Positions 20,963 through 32,839 of a DNA stretch of 64,000 nt are shown piece by piece. The position numbers were made by a program, and so were the translations under genes. Positions within the stretch are counted from its first letter, which is position 1; every line of letters starts with the position of its first letter. Origin of the DNA: Aporrectodea caliginosa (lineage: Eukaryota > Annelida > Clitellata > Crassiclitellata > Lumbricidae); NCBI GenBank assembly GCA_020284085.1, contig JACEVL010000019.1, forward strand, positions 2,958,498 to 3,022,497, in the 5' to 3' direction. The notes beneath the pieces were generated by a model. The model was not told the DNA's origin. It ran no database searches and saw nothing but the letters and a program-made list of their open reading frames with translations.

Positions 20963-23770
20963 TGACTGTAAAGAAGCTGACTTAAAGAAGCTTACATGTA
21001 CATTATATAGACCAAATCACTTACCTCTACCTTATGCAAGGTAATGGAATCAATGGTTAATAAACGTCTTCAATGGTTTTTGGAAAAAAATAATCTAATT
21101 TCAAAAAATCAATCTGGCTTTCGAAAATATAAAAGTACAATGGATCAAATTCTTAAACTTCAGGATACTATTCTTAAAAAACTTAAAAACAAAGAACATG
21201 TTCTAGCCATTTTTTTATTGATTTTGAAAGAGCTTATGTTGCATGTTCCTACCCTTTTAAACAAATTTCAGAAATTGGGAATAGTCGGTAATACTTATAA
21301 CTGGGTTGAAAGCTTTCTGTCTAATAGAACGTTTCAAGTTAAGGTGGGGGCAGAACTTTCTGATAAATTTATACAACAGAATGGTACTCCGCAAGGTTCA
21401 ATAATTTCTCCTATTTTATTCCTAATAATGATAAATGACATTCCCACTGGTGTGGATGGTGTAGAAATGTCCCTTTTTGCTGATGATAGTGCTATTTACC
21501 TAGAACATAGAAATATTAAAACCTTAGAAAATAAAATTCAAGTATCGATCAATTTAATACAAAATTGGTGTAATAAAAATGGTTTCAAAATATCTATTAA
21601 TAAAACGACTGGAGTCCTCTTTTCCAAAAGAAATAATTTATCAAGGATTACTATAAAGATTGATCAAAAACAAATTAAGATAGAAAATAAAGCAAAATTT
21701 TTGGGTGTAATTTTTGATAGTAAAATGAGCTGGAAGCCACACATTGATTATATTATTGAAAAATGTAAAACGAGGTTAAACCTTTTAAGAGCAATAAGTG
21801 GCTATGGCTGGGGAGCTTGTAAAAAAAACACTTCTCACCATATATAGAGCACTAATCAGGTCTATTTTTGATTATGGTGATGTTGCCTATTCTTCAGCCT
21901 GCAAGTCTTACCTGGGTAAACTAACATGTATTCAAACTGAGGCTCTTAGATTATGTTGTGGAGTTCCAAAGGGTACTGCAGCATCAGCACTTCATAATGA
22001 ATGTGGAGAATTACCACTTCATTTAAGGCGACTCCAAAATTCAATAAAATTTGGAGCTAAAATTGTGGGTAGTAAATTTCACCCTTTTACTAGAGTTATG
22101 GAAAACCACTGGACAAATGTTTTTAGGACATCTGACAGTAGGGAACATTCAATCTATACTCGTACCTTTGACTTCCTTTCTTCACTTAGTACATCTTTCA
22201 TTAGCCCCTCCTTCCCTACTTCTCCTCCTTGGTACAACAACAAAATAGAAGTTGACTTAACTCTGAAGAAATGTGTACATAAGAAAAACGATCAACCTGA
22301 ATTTCTAAAACAATATGCTCTAGAATTAATTTCGAAATATGACTCTTATGTGCATATCTATACTGATGGGTCAAAAGTAGATGATCTTGTTGCTGCTGCT
22401 TTCACAGTACCTAGTTTAAATGTAGATAAGAAATTTAGATTGTGTAATAATTCCAGTGTTTATGCAGCTGAATTAACTGCAATTATTGAAACTGTTTTAT
22501 GGATATTAAACAACGAGTGTTACAATTATTGTAAATTTGCGATTTTCTCTGATTCATTGAGTGCTCTTACATCAATTAAGAGATCTTACTGTCAATCTAG
22601 ACCTACTTTATTAAATGATTTACTATATCACATTCGCAAACAGAATTCTAATCAAATAAGATTTATTTGGATCCCAAGTCACATTGATCTGGCAGGCAAT
22701 GATAGAGCAGATACTTTGGCTAAAGAAGGTCTAACTATTGATCACATAAATTCTACTAATTATCTTGAACTTCAGGAAATTTTTACTTTAATAAAACTTT
22801 ACATAGTAAATAAATGGCAACTAGAATATAGTAATGATAATAAAGGTCATTTTTATAAATCTATTTGTCCAATTGTTACTACAGATATAAAATATTTAGA
22901 ACCTTATAGGCATAAGGAAGTCAAAATTTCTAGATTGCGTTTAGGAGTGGCCAATACTAATCAAAGACTATTCGTTATAAAAAGGCATGCTAACGGTCTG
23001 TGTGATACTTGTAATGTCAGGGAGACAATTCATCATCTCTTGATTGAATGTAAAAAAGAAGATATTTCAGAGGTTTTAAGAAATAAATGTCAATTATATA
23101 AACATGAAATTTCCATTAAAACCCTTTTGACAGTAAATTTATTTTAGAATGAAGTGTATAGGTTAGTTAAGATAATTAATAAAGGTAAAATTTTGTAAAT
23201 GGATAGTTTAGGTTTCTTTATGTGAATGGTTTTGTATCTTACTCAAATCTGTAAATATTTGATTGGTCTTTTACTAATACATTGTTATTATGCAATTATA
23301 TACTGTGTTGCAATGTAAAAGAGTACTTTTAAAAATTATAATACATGTATGCTTTGTTGGTTAATGGAATTTTTATTATGTATGTTAGATTCATGAACAG
23401 TTTAAAAGAATACGCCTACTTTAAACAATTATAATACATGTATACTTCTTTGGTTAATGAACATTTTTATTATAGTGTTTTTGTAAGATACATGAACAGT
23501 TTAAAAGAATACCTTAATCAATTATAATACATGTATGCTTTGTTAGTTAATGAAATTTGTCAGTACATAATAATCATAGATAGTATGAGATGAACTACTT
23601 TATGTTGCAAAAATATTGAATATTAGTGAAATTGTAAAGCTTCGTCTGACACCTTTAATGGTGTCGTTCGGATGCTATAAGTTTCTGGTTATGATTGTAT
23701 TGTATATTTTCTGCATTGTCGTCAACGGCCTTTGATGTCATAAGACGACGTTAAACTGTGGTTATAATAA
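20963..23770 (+). mobile_element. I/Nimb-like LINE, 5'-truncated, with 3' UTR and tail
   Basis: RT and RNase H coding sequence, a ~600-bp 3' UTR containing two and a half ~90-bp repeats (AATTATAATACATGTATGCT, 23335-23560), then GTCAACGGCCTTTGATGTCA, ACGACGTTAAACTGTGG and (TAA)n. It begins inside the RT region. 3'-only copies lie at 39930 and 57090, and a minus-strand fragment at 18216. Confidence 0.88.
20978..23147 (+). pseudogene. LINE ORF2 relic: reverse transcriptase plus RNase H
   Basis: The first frame (21044-21847) has TSTLCKVMESMVNKRLQW, NLISKNQSGFRKYKSTMDQI, NGTPQGSIISPILFL and FADDSAIYLE. The second frame (to the stop at 23147) carries the thumb (RSIFDYGDVAYSSA), then RNase H with YTDGSK, YAAELTAI, FSDSLSAL and IPSHIDLAGNDRADTLAKEG, so the catalytic Asp-Glu-Asp-Asp pattern is visible. 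The C-terminus has a CCHC-like GLCDTCNVRETIHHLLIEC. The frames join by a shift near 21800-21840. An extra T near 21210 also shifts RT motif A out of frame (IDFERAY is readable one frame over). The upstream endonuclease domain is absent. RT followed by RNase H suggests the I/Nimb group, but the clade label needs a phylogeny. Confidence 0.85.
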
Positions 23771-23804
23771 TAATAATAATCCATCGAAACCGAAGCGTTT
23801 AAGC

Positions 23805-24472
23805 GTTTGACTTATATATTGCATCTGTAAAAAGCATTTTAAAGGTGTTTAAGTTGAGCATTGTGAAATATCCAATGTAGCACTCAATGGCGCTAAATCT
23901 GTTCTATTTATAAGTGATTATATAGTAAATGCAAGCGTGTTAAAATACGTCTGTCTGTCTGACGGTGTCTTTCTGTCCGTCTTATTGTCTGTCTCGCTGC
24001 ATCTGCTCCGCTGACATCCTGCAAGACATCACCGCAATTATAGTTCTGCAATTTCGAGTAGACCAGGACTCATTGGCTTTTAAGGACACTGTGTCATAAA
24101 ACGTATGCATATCGTCGCCCTCCTGCTTTATCGAGGACTGGGACTGGCACTGCCAGAGTACGGACAGTGGCTGAGTTTATTTTAGGAATGAAATACCATC
24201 TGTTTTAAATAGCGTATACCCTCTGTAGCCCTTTCCCATACTTGGAAGTGTGCGGATGTTGTCTTCCTGGCTCGGTCTAATGGTTTCATATATTTGTGAA
24301 TGCGATTCTTTTGGGGTTGATTCTTTCGGCTTTAGAAGGATAAAAGTTGCCCGTCTGGAATTAGATTTGATGTCAGTTTTTGGTGCTATAAAGTGTCATG
24401 TGGCCGATTGGTTAGAAAGCTATCTTTAGACACCTTTAAAATACTATCAACTGTTGCTATAGATAATGTGAA
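23805..24472 (+). mobile_element. Family-A element, near full length
   Basis: Left end GCATTTTAAAGGTGTTTAAG (23834), AATATCCAATGTAGCACTC, core 24075-24180, CATACTTGGAAGTGTGCGGA, right end TCTTTAGACACCTTTAAAAT (24424). The ends are inverted repeats extending into TATA-rich flanks. Confidence 0.85.
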
Positions 24473-24589
24473 TTTATGGTCGCATATAATATCAGCCAAA
24501 TTGCTTTCTTGTAGACAGATGTAAAATACAGTGTCATTCATCATTAATGGGTATCACGTTCATTTACAATTTTGAACGCTCCATAAGTT

Positions 24590-25109
24590 TGGAATATGTC
24601 TAATTAGTACTGTTGATATAATTATTTTCGCAATAATTTCATTATTGTTTTTTTATTAACAATCAAAAGTAATGTTTATAATAGTGTCTCTGCGATCAAA
24701 AGTTGATCGTAACTCTTCAATGTAAACAATGTCGTCAATTCTAAAACTATTATATATAAAAAATATACCTTTGCTCGTAATCGGACTTGGGTTTGTTTCC
24801 CTGCTAAATCACTAAGCAGGTTACCACCTGAGCTAATCAGGACGTTTAAAAAGTTATTCTTTAACGACACTGTGTCATAAGAAAGATGATTAGCTTTGTC
24901 TTCCTTCTTTCTCCAGGCTTGGCACTGAAACTACCTGTCAGCGACAGGATTATTAACTTTCTAATTAACTCTGTGCTTTTATCAAAGTGGTGTCTACCTT
25001 GCGTTTTTAAGTATCTGTCTTTTTTCAATTCTGTCTCACTGAATAAGAGCAAATAGCTGCCTATATTCATATAACATCTGTTGACTTTGTTTTGCAGGTG
25101 TCCTAAGAT
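24590..25109. repeat. Composite repeat: tRNA-like head plus family-A core
   Basis: tRNA-like region 24770-24845 on the minus strand (AGCTCAGGTGGTAACCTGCT, B box degenerate). Core from 24862 (TTTAACGACACTGTGTCATA) and ACTACCTGTCAGCGACAGG. Confidence 0.65.
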
Positions 25110-25384
25110 TACGTTATTTTAAGGTCAGAAATTTAGGTAAGATATATATCGTTTTTTACAGGATTTGAAAGTAAAAATGTTTTTCGGTGACGACTTCAAG
25201 ATATAGAGTAAACAACTTTAAAATGACTGCAGTGCATGCCAATTGTATGGTCGCGACCCTGCTAATTGTTCGTAGAATAATCTGGTGAAATCATTCACCA
25301 TGGGCACCGCTACCCCATTGAATGGGTGCCACGCATTTTAAAGCCCCTATGGACAGATCGTTCTATATAGCAGAGTTTGTCTAT
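25110..25384. repeat. GGGTGCCACGC repeat
   Basis: ATAGAGTAAACAACTTTAAA, GAAATCATTCACCATGGGC and GAATGGGTGCCACGCATTTT; paralogous to 28845-29030. Confidence 0.6.
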
Positions 25385-26755
25385 AAACCTTACTATGACG
25401 ATGGCCGCTCTACAGCCTCCACCTCTCCATCTCAGACGATTATCTCAACTTTATACAGGCTAAGATTGATTCTACTCGCAAATCCACGGAAAACTCCCCT
25501 CCTCCTGTCTTCTCCTCCACTGCAGCTGTTCTCTCTTCGTGGAAGCGTCTTCAACCTGATGCCATCCGTCAACTTATTATAGACTCTTTTTCGAAGTCAT
25601 GTGAACTTGACTTACTTCCTTCGTTCTTAGTTGAGGAATTTATAGATGAACTTGTTCCGTTTTTGTAATACTATGTAACTCATCACTGGCCCAGGGCTAC
25701 GTACCTGCATTGCATAAAAGGGCTGTGGTTTTTCTCTTCCATCTTCCACTCTGGCTCCCCTTCAAATCACGGCCTTATCTCAAAGTTATCTTTTCTCTCG
25801 AAGCTTCTTGAGAAATGTGTGTCTGTGCAACTGGTCCACTTGACCTACACCCTCTAATGCCTCCTCTTCAATCTGGATTTAGGAAATTTCACTAGACGGA
25901 ATCTCTTATGGTGAGTCTTCTGGATGATGTATTTCATGCCGTTGATCGTGGCCATGTCACTCTACTTTCCCTCTATGACATTAGTGCCGCTTTCGACACT
26001 GTCGATCACACCATACTTCTTGACCGGCTCTCTAACTCATTTGGGATTACTGATTCTGCTCTTCTCTGGTTCCGCTCATTTCTTCCTGATCGTTCTGTCT
26101 CAGCAGTTTTTGGTCTCACCCGCTCTGCTTGGGTCCCCCTCTCTTACGGCTTGCCTCGGGGCTCGGTTCTTGCTCCCCTTCTGTTTGTCCTGTATACTTC
26201 GAATCTGGCGGGGATCCTTTGTCCACTGGGTGTCCTATCCCACCAATATGCTGATTACACGCAGGACCTGCAGACACAGCTGCTGTTATGGTTGAACGTA
26301 TTCTAGATGCTTCAGCTGCTCTTGACCGATGGTTTCCCTCAAATCGCCTTCGTCTTAACCAAGACAAGACTCAGTAGGCCTACATATGGCTCGGTGGTCG
26401 TGCCCAGCTTACCAAGATAGATGCTGACTCCCTTCGTCTTCGGTTTCCAAATATGCACTTCTCTTCCTCTGTCCGTGATCTTGGATTCATCCTCGATCCT
26501 GTCCTCTCTCTCTGTCTGATCACGTCAATAGTGTCTCTCGTTCCTGCTTCTACTACCCAGTCTAGGAGTGTCGCCATTGTTGGTGTTAATAGCTGGAACC
26601 GGTTACCTCAGACCCTCCTTTTCTCTATTTCTTTTGACCAATTCGGCAAGCGCCTGAAAACCTCTCTCTTTACCAGTGACGACACTGGCCCGGGTCGGGA
26701 GCGCCTCTGATTCTGAGTGGTGCTATATAAAAGCTCGATTACGATTACGATGATA
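25385..26755 (+). mobile_element. L2/CR1-like LINE, RT to 3' end, degenerate
   Basis: RT pieces: YDISAAFDTVDHTILLDRL (motif A with Asp), YGLPRGSVLAPLLFVLY (motif B), HQYADYTQ (motif C, with Tyr where the second catalytic Asp of YADD is expected). C-terminal VGVNSWNRLPQ and KRLKTSLF. Several frameshifts and stops. Tail GGTGCTATATAAAAGCTCGA plus (TTACGA)n. Endonuclease domain absent. Confidence 0.85.
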
Positions 26756-26834
26756 AAGACTTCAAATAATGCTGTCGCATTACGTTACCCGACAGTAATG
26801 AAGCGAAATGAAAACATTCGTCAAAACTGGTGCG

Positions 26835-27250
26835 CTTACGCAATATATTGCATCGCTAGAGAGCGTTTTAAAGGTGTTTTAGACGAACACTGTGAAATAT
26901 CCAATGTAGCACTCAATAAAACTACAACTGTTCTATAGGTGATTCTATAGTAAATGTAAGGGTGTTTAAATAAGGATGTCTGATTGACGGTGTCTTTCTG
27001 TCTGTCTCATTGGCTGTGTGACTGCATCTGCGCCGCTTACATCACTGCAATTATTAATAGTTCTGCAATTTCATTTAAGTCAGGACTGGTCGGCTATTGT
27101 TGTGGATTAACGACACTGTGTAATAAAAAGGATGAATATAGTCGCCCTCCTCCTTTATCCAGTCTTTGGACTGGCACTTCTAGAGTACGGGCAGTGGCTG
27201 AGTTTAAGTAAGGACGGAAATCCCATCTGTTATAAATAACTTAACCCCCT
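26835..27250 (+). mobile_element. Family-A element, 5' part
   Basis: CAATATATTGCATCGCTAGA, GCGTTTTAAAGGTGTTTTAG, AATATCCAATGTAGCACTC, then the core at 27105-27210. Right end missing. Confidence 0.75.
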
Positions 27251-27259
27251 CCCCCGTAA

Positions 27260-27616
27260 CAACAACGTTTGATTACTTAATTTTTCAATGTCCGAAAGTT
27301 CGAAATTTATAAAACTTTATATTTAGAAAAATTGCCTTTCGTATGAATCGAACCTGGGTTTTCCTGCTAAATCACTGAGCAGGCTACCACCTGAGCTAAG
27401 CAGTACTTTTTTAAAGTCACTGTTTGACGACACTGTGTCATAACAAAGATGATTGACGGCGCCCTCCTTCTTTCTACAGACTTGGCACTGGCACTACCTG
27501 TCCTTGAAAGGATGACTAACAGTCTAACGTTAACTCTGTGCTTGTCTCCAAGTGGTGTCTAGCTTGTAACTTTAACTGCCTTAAGTCTTTATATGCTATT
27601 TATATTCTGTCTCACC
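27260..27616. repeat. Composite repeat: tRNA-like head plus family-A core
   Basis: Minus strand 27410-27340: TTAGCTCAGGTGGTAGCCTG and GGTTCGATTC, tRNA-like A and B boxes. Plus-strand core from 27420 (GACGACACTGTGTCATAACA) and CTACCTGTCC. Same order at 14840-15560 and 24700-25070. Confidence 0.65.
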
Positions 27617-27628
27617 AAATAAAGTGCT

Positions 27629-27709
27629 GGATCCACAGTTTAACGGCAGCTTATGACAACATAGGCCGTTGCCGCCGACAAAGATTATTTTTGGCATATT
27701 ACAGCTCTT
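27629..27709 (-). mobile_element. SINE-B copy with 12-bp duplication
   Basis: GGATCCACAGTTTAACGGCA to GGCATATTACAGCTCTT, flanked by AAATAAAGTGCT at 27617-27628 and 27710-27721. A third AAATAAAGTGCT follows at 27729. Confidence 0.92.
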
Positions 27710-27884
27710 AAATAAAGTGCTCATAGCTAAATAAAGTGCTCATAGCTGCCATGCTTATTATAGCGTCTGGAGATTTTGTTTTGCAGGTTTTTCAAGAATT
27801 ATGCCATTTTACGGTCAGAAATATCGTTTTTTACCGGATTTGAGCGTAAAAATGTTTTGCGGTGACGACTTCAAGATAAGTAAG

Positions 27885-28865
27885 TAAGTAAGTATATCCT
27901 TTATTGAAAAACCAACTGCTAACCGCATTTTGGTGTACAAAGATCATCAACTATAACAAAAATTAAGTATAAAGTATCCGTGTGACAAATGTTTTACGAG
28001 ATAGAGGGTTTGCCTTAGGTATTATTCTATTGTGGGTTCTGGGGCGTAGCGAGTATGAAACAGTTTTCACGGGAGGCAGTAGTTGATGTACAGTAGTGGC
28101 CATATTATTATGGTCAAGGCTAAAAACACGGTTTTGGTACATACATACATGCATAAGCCTACATAAATGCATACGTACATAGGCTTAAATACATACATAC
28201 ATACATGCATACATATTATGCACATACATACGCATACATACATACATGCATATTATGGACATACATACATACATACATGCATGCATACATACATACATAC
28301 CTACATGGTACATACATACATGCATAAGCCTACATAAATGCATACGTACATAGGCTTAAATACATACATACATACATACATGCATACATATTATGCACAT
28401 ACATACATACATACATACACGCATACGTATTATGCACAATATGGTGTGCGTGTTTGCATGTATGCATGTAGGTATGTATGTATGCATGCATGTATGTATG
28501 TATGTATGTGCATAATATGCATGTATGTATGTATGCGTATGTATGTGCATAATATGTATGCATGTATGTATGTATGTATTTAAGCCTATGTACGTATGCA
28601 TTTATGTAGGCTTATGCATGTATGTATGTACCAAAACCGTGTTTTTAGCCTTGACCATAATAATATGGCCACTACTGTAATACATGTGCAGGGTTGCTGA
28701 TGATGGTAGAAAAGAGGTTAGAGTCTGCTTTTCTGCAAAGTTGCTCGAAACTTTGGTAGGATTCCGGTAGATAACGAGACCGGACCAGTCGCCGTATAGC
28801 TGCCTGAAAACGAGTGCGTCCCTCTACCCCCACAAAACGCCATATAGAGTAAACAACTTTAAAAT
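27885..28865 (-). mobile_element. LINE ORF2 C-terminal fragment, split by the Tc1-type MITE
   Basis: The minus strand reads AAIRRLVRSRYLPESYQSFE, LCRKADSNLFSTIISNPAHV up to the insertion, then HQLLPPVKTVSYSLRPRTHN and LSRKTFVTRILY. Tail CAATAAAGGATATACTTACT with (CTTA)n. Same family as 16290-17085. Confidence 0.85.
28091..28677. mobile_element. Tc1/mariner-type foldback MITE
   Basis: The outer arms are perfectly inverted for over 100 bp, starting CAGTAGTGGCCATATTATTA. TA flanks both ends (28089-28090, 28678-28679). The interior consists of CATA/TATG repeats with a duplicated block GCATAAGCCTACATAAATGC. Reading across it, one TA copy restores the interrupted LINE codon run. Confidence 0.92.
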
Positions 28866-29187
28866 GTTTTCCGTTTCTCACAGTGCATGCTGATCGTACG
28901 GTCTCGACCCAGCTAACGAATTGATCGGGTGAAATCATTCACCGTGGGCACCGTTGAATGGGTGCCACGCCTGTTAAATCCCTTTTGGACAGATCGTTTT
29001 ATAACAGAGCTTTGTCTATAGGCCTTATATAATCGAAATTCTAGGGATGCCAAGGTTGTTGACTATACGACCTCACTCTGGAGTTTAGAGAGCCCATTGC
29101 AACAGGATTGTATTTATGCATATTCCGATGTTTAGCGATATCTGATGGCTACAAAGGTCGTTGAAGTCTTTAAAGTTTTTGATGTAT
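28865..29187. repeat. Repeat shared with 25200-25380
   Basis: GTGAAATCATTCACCGTGGG, GAATGGGTGCCACGCC, GGACAGATCGTTTTATA and TTTGTCTATAGGCC parallel 25280-25380. GGCTACAAAGGTCGTTGAAG at 29147 belongs to the 17290-type repeat. Confidence 0.65.
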
Positions 29188-29574
29188 TTTAATTAGGGGT
29201 AGGTAACGATTAAAAACTTTAATCGAAATTGATCGCACGATTAAAATTCCTAATAACGCGATTAATTTTTAACGCATGTCACAATTGATAACAAGTACAA
29301 CTACTCTACCGACTCTGAGTAGTAGCGTTGGATGTGCGCTATATAAATGCTTGCAGTCAATAAACAAAAAGCAAACATGCGTTTACTACTTGTTTTTACG
29401 TTTTAGTTTTTATTTTAAAGTTTAAACTGAACGGTTTTATCAAGAATTGTTTTAGCGCATTTCTAGAAATAATTGGGCGCATTGACAATCGCGTTAACTG
29501 CGTTAAATTTTTTTATCGCGTTAATTAATTAACGCATTAATCGCGTTAATAACGCGTTAAATGCCCAGCCCTAA
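29188..29574. mobile_element. Possible hAT MITE, TAACGCGTTAA-rich
   Basis: Ends AGGGGTAGGTAACGATTAA and TTAAATGCCCAGCCCT are inverted, and the interior is rich in CGATTAA/CGCGTTAA. It interrupts GATGTATTTTAAT ... TTTAGTCCATTTTCGTG, a repeat whose uninterrupted relatives are at 17340 and 18765. The target duplication is imperfect. Confidence 0.6.
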
Positions 29575-29774
29575 TTTAGTCCATTTTCGTGTAACTTTCG
29601 TCCATCAGCTTCGTTAGCTTCTCTAGTCAATGAATTCGCATAGTGTAGTGCTTTTCACTGAATAGGCGTTTGACGCATTTTTAAATATATTGCATCATGA
29701 GGAATAGTTTTAGAGGTGTCCAAGGAGAGCCACACATTATCCTATGTTTATCGACGTATAAATGGTAGACACAT

Positions 29775-30560
29775 ATCAAATAATAATAAGACGATTTGTA
29801 TAGCGCCGTCGCTCAGCCGAGGCCGAAGGAAAGGGTGCTGTACATGAGTTCAAAAAGTTGATGGCAGTCATATGATTGTTTAAAAAGATAAGTCTTGAGC
29901 TGGGATTTAAACGTCTCCAGAGATGGCGCGTTCTTCACATGGTCGGGAAGACTGTTCCATGCAGTTGGGCCTGAAACAGAGAAGGAACAGTCACCAAACC
30001 TCGTAAAAGATCGTGGTACTTGTAAAAGATTTGTTGAGGATGATCGTAGCCGGTTGTCTGCTACCCTAATGCAGAAGTCTGAGATGTAGTCTGGCATCAT
30101 GTTATTCCTTGCTTTGTAGGTTATTAAACAAAGCTTGTATACGTAATCCGCTGAGGGACACGCAGCCAGTGCAGGATATTACGCAGTAGATCGGTGACAT
30201 GATCAGAAGATGGAGTCCGGCCATATATAAGACGTGCAGCAGAGTTGAGCACCGACTATATCCGCTCTAGCTGACAAGTCGGCAGACCCGCCAGTATGCT
30301 GTTGCAGTAGTCAACCCTGGAGACAATGAAGCTGTTGACCAAGATGACGGCGGTTGAGGTTGGATTGAATCTGCGGATGGTTTTAATTCGACGCAGTTGG
30401 TAGAAACAACATCGAACGAGTTGACTCACATGGAACGTTATGGTCATACAGCTGTCAAAGTGGACTCCAAGGCTGCGGATGGTGTCAGCTGGGTGGACTT
30501 GTGCATTAAAGCTGCTCCGTAGTTGTCTGGCAACGCTGCTTCAAAATGACGATGATTTGT
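29775..30560 (-). mobile_element. L2/CR1-like LINE fragment with (ATT)n tail
   Basis: The minus strand reads FHVSQLVRCCFYQLRRIKTI, IVSRVDYCNSILAGLPTCQL, then, after a stop and frameshifts, RSSSTNLLQVPRSFTRFGDC and FSVSGPTAWNSLPDHVKNAP with FKSQLKTYLF. Tail GGCGCTATACAAATCG and (ATT)n. The RT core is absent; only the C-terminal region remains. Confidence 0.85.
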
Positions 30561-30795
30561 GACCCCTTCATTTATCATGGTTTTAACTGGCACCGCAAAA
30601 GTGTAGAGAGCGCATGATTAAAGCCCGCGTTTATTACCAATTAATGACATCTTCTGGGTTCTAAGGATTTAAACGTCGACGGAAAAATTGATTTAAACAT
30701 AAAAAAAATGCAACACAACGGAACAGCAGAATATAATTATAATAACAGATTATATTTTTAGAAGAAAACTATGAAGAAACCTATGAAGAAAACTA

Positions 30796-30796
<1 letters not shown>

Positions 30797-30881
<85 letters not shown>
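30797..30881 (+). repeat. (AT)n microsatellite
   Basis: About 85 bp of pure AT. Confidence 0.98.
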
Positions 30882-30884
<3 letters not shown>

Positions 30885-30982
30885 TTACATTTGATAAAGA
30901 ATGGATCGTATTTGAATAAAGTTGCCTTGCATTGTGCAGTAACTTTCCTCGCAACAAGATATTATTGACCTGTTACCGTGCA

Positions 30983-31075
30983 CAGTGTGTGTGTGTGTCC
31001 ACAGTTTAACGGCAGCTTATGACAACAAAGGCCGTTGCCGCCGACAAAGATTAGTTTTGGCATATTACAGCTCTA
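30983..31075 (-). mobile_element. SINE-B copy with (TG)n end
   Basis: GTGTGTGTGTCCACAGTTTA through GCCGACAAAGATTAG to GGCATATTACAGCTC. On the minus strand the (CA)n is the 3' tail. Confidence 0.85.
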
Positions 31076-31152
31076 TATTAAATCTGTTTTGCGTCGCACA
31101 GCATATCGTTTATTATACATCATTATATTCATTGTTAGGCTAGTATAATATA

Positions 31153-32582
31153 TCTTACAATATACTGTAAGGCTCAAAGTTTGTCCTTCCGTTTTTTTCG
31201 TTCGTTCGTTTGTTTGTATGTTTGTTAGTCTGCGAAAGGGAACGCTTTAGCGATTTGAATTTTTTTTACAAAACATTCATACGACAATTTGTAGGTAAAC
31301 GCGACTATTTTTAGCTGGAAATTTACTTTAAATGCTGATAAAATAATGGACATTTAAAATTACCAACTGGACAACCGTTGCAAAATTACGCCGCCATTTC
31401 TGATATCTCATGACGTCATAAACACACGGCCTCCTGAATAGGGTATGCGGACTGTTCATCCATTCATCAATGGACTATTCATCATGGACGATTCATCAAG
31501 GGACTGTTCACCAAAGGTCTTTTCATCAAAGGACTATTCATCAAGAGGGTTATTGGATTGATATGAAAAGAATTCTTGCTTAAATAGAAGCTGGATTGAT
31601 TAAAGGAATTTTTGCTTAAATAGAAGTTGGAATGATGAAATATTATTGCTTAAATAGAAGTTGGAATGATGAAAATAATAATTCTTGCTTAAATCGAAGC
31701 TGAATTGATGAAAAGAATTATTGTTTAAATAGAAGTTGGAATAATGAAAAGAATTCGTGCTTAAATAGAAGCTGGATTGATGAGAAGAATTCTTGCTTAA
31801 ACAGAAGTTGGATTGATGAAAATAATTTTTCATTAAACTAAAAGTTGGATTGATGAAATAGTTTCTTATGAAACCAGAAGTTGCCTTTATGAAAACAGTA
31901 CTTGAGTAAATAGAAGCTGGATTGATGACTGTTATCGTGGACATTGGTATTAAAATGTCAATGTATTATATGAAACGGCGAAACGGTATGCTATAATGCT
32001 TACATAATAAAGAATGCTAAAACGATAAATGCTCTCATGATGAACAGTACCTTGATGAAAAGGACTTTGATGAACAGTCCCTTGATGAATCGTCCCTTGA
32101 TGAACAGTCCTAGAACCATGAATAGAGCATTCGCAAGAAATTTCGGGATTTCTCCGACAAGCCAATGACGTCATCTAACTACATTGGTAAGAGTTGCGTA
32201 CGCTGCGTCTCCTGCACCTTTGTGCTAATACCGAGAGCGTACGGATCGCGGTTCGCTTCCCATTGCTGGCTTATTTTAGAAATTTAAATCTTGGGCTAGC
32301 ACGGTCCTTGCTGGGAATACTAAATGGTGTGGCGTCCATTCAAACGGGCGAGCGGTGGTGAAGGGTTGGGACTCATCCGATCAACTCATTGAAAAATGAG
32401 CAGGGTCAAGGCTATAATTATTCTGTTGCTATAGAAATCCAGCGGGAACGATATAAGATAGAGTAATCACGGTCGTACCTGGTGAGTACCAGTCAAAGAA
32501 GTCAAAGTTAACTGAGCAAATCAAGCGGGAATGATATATAAATGTAGAGAGAACCCGTGCGAAGCCGGGGAACGTCATCTAG
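31153..32582 (+). mobile_element. Non-autonomous Helitron with internal minisatellites
   Basis: Starts A|TCTTACAATATACTGTAAG and ends with hairpin CCCGTGCGAAGCCGGG and CTAG|T. Inside are a GAAGCTGGATTGATGAAAAG array (31560-31930), CATCAAGGGACTGTTCATCA units (31455-31560) and the inverse CTTGATGAACAGTCC units (32035-32115). No replicase or helicase ORF. Confidence 0.85.
31450..32120 (+). repeat. Minisatellites inside the Helitron
   Basis: About eleven degenerate 30-37-bp units (GCTTAAATAGAAG-TGGATTGATGAA) flanked by oppositely oriented (T)CATCAAGGGACTGT units, so the flanks can fold back on each other. Confidence 0.85.
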
Positions 32583-32763
<181 letters not shown>

Positions 32764-32839
32764 ATGTTGCAATATGTTTACTCGTGTTTTGACGCATATG
32801 CATGCAGGCAATTTATAAATAGATACTCAGGTGAGTTTA

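Noticed and set aside
28330..28601. Tyr/His/Cys/Met-rich frames on both strands
   Set aside because: They lie in the CATA/TATG interior of the foldback MITE; the frames mirror each other because the DNA is inverted.
31600..31944. 114-codon Asn/Ser/Tyr-rich protein
   Set aside because: Translation of the Helitron's minisatellite units; the residue pattern repeats with the DNA period.
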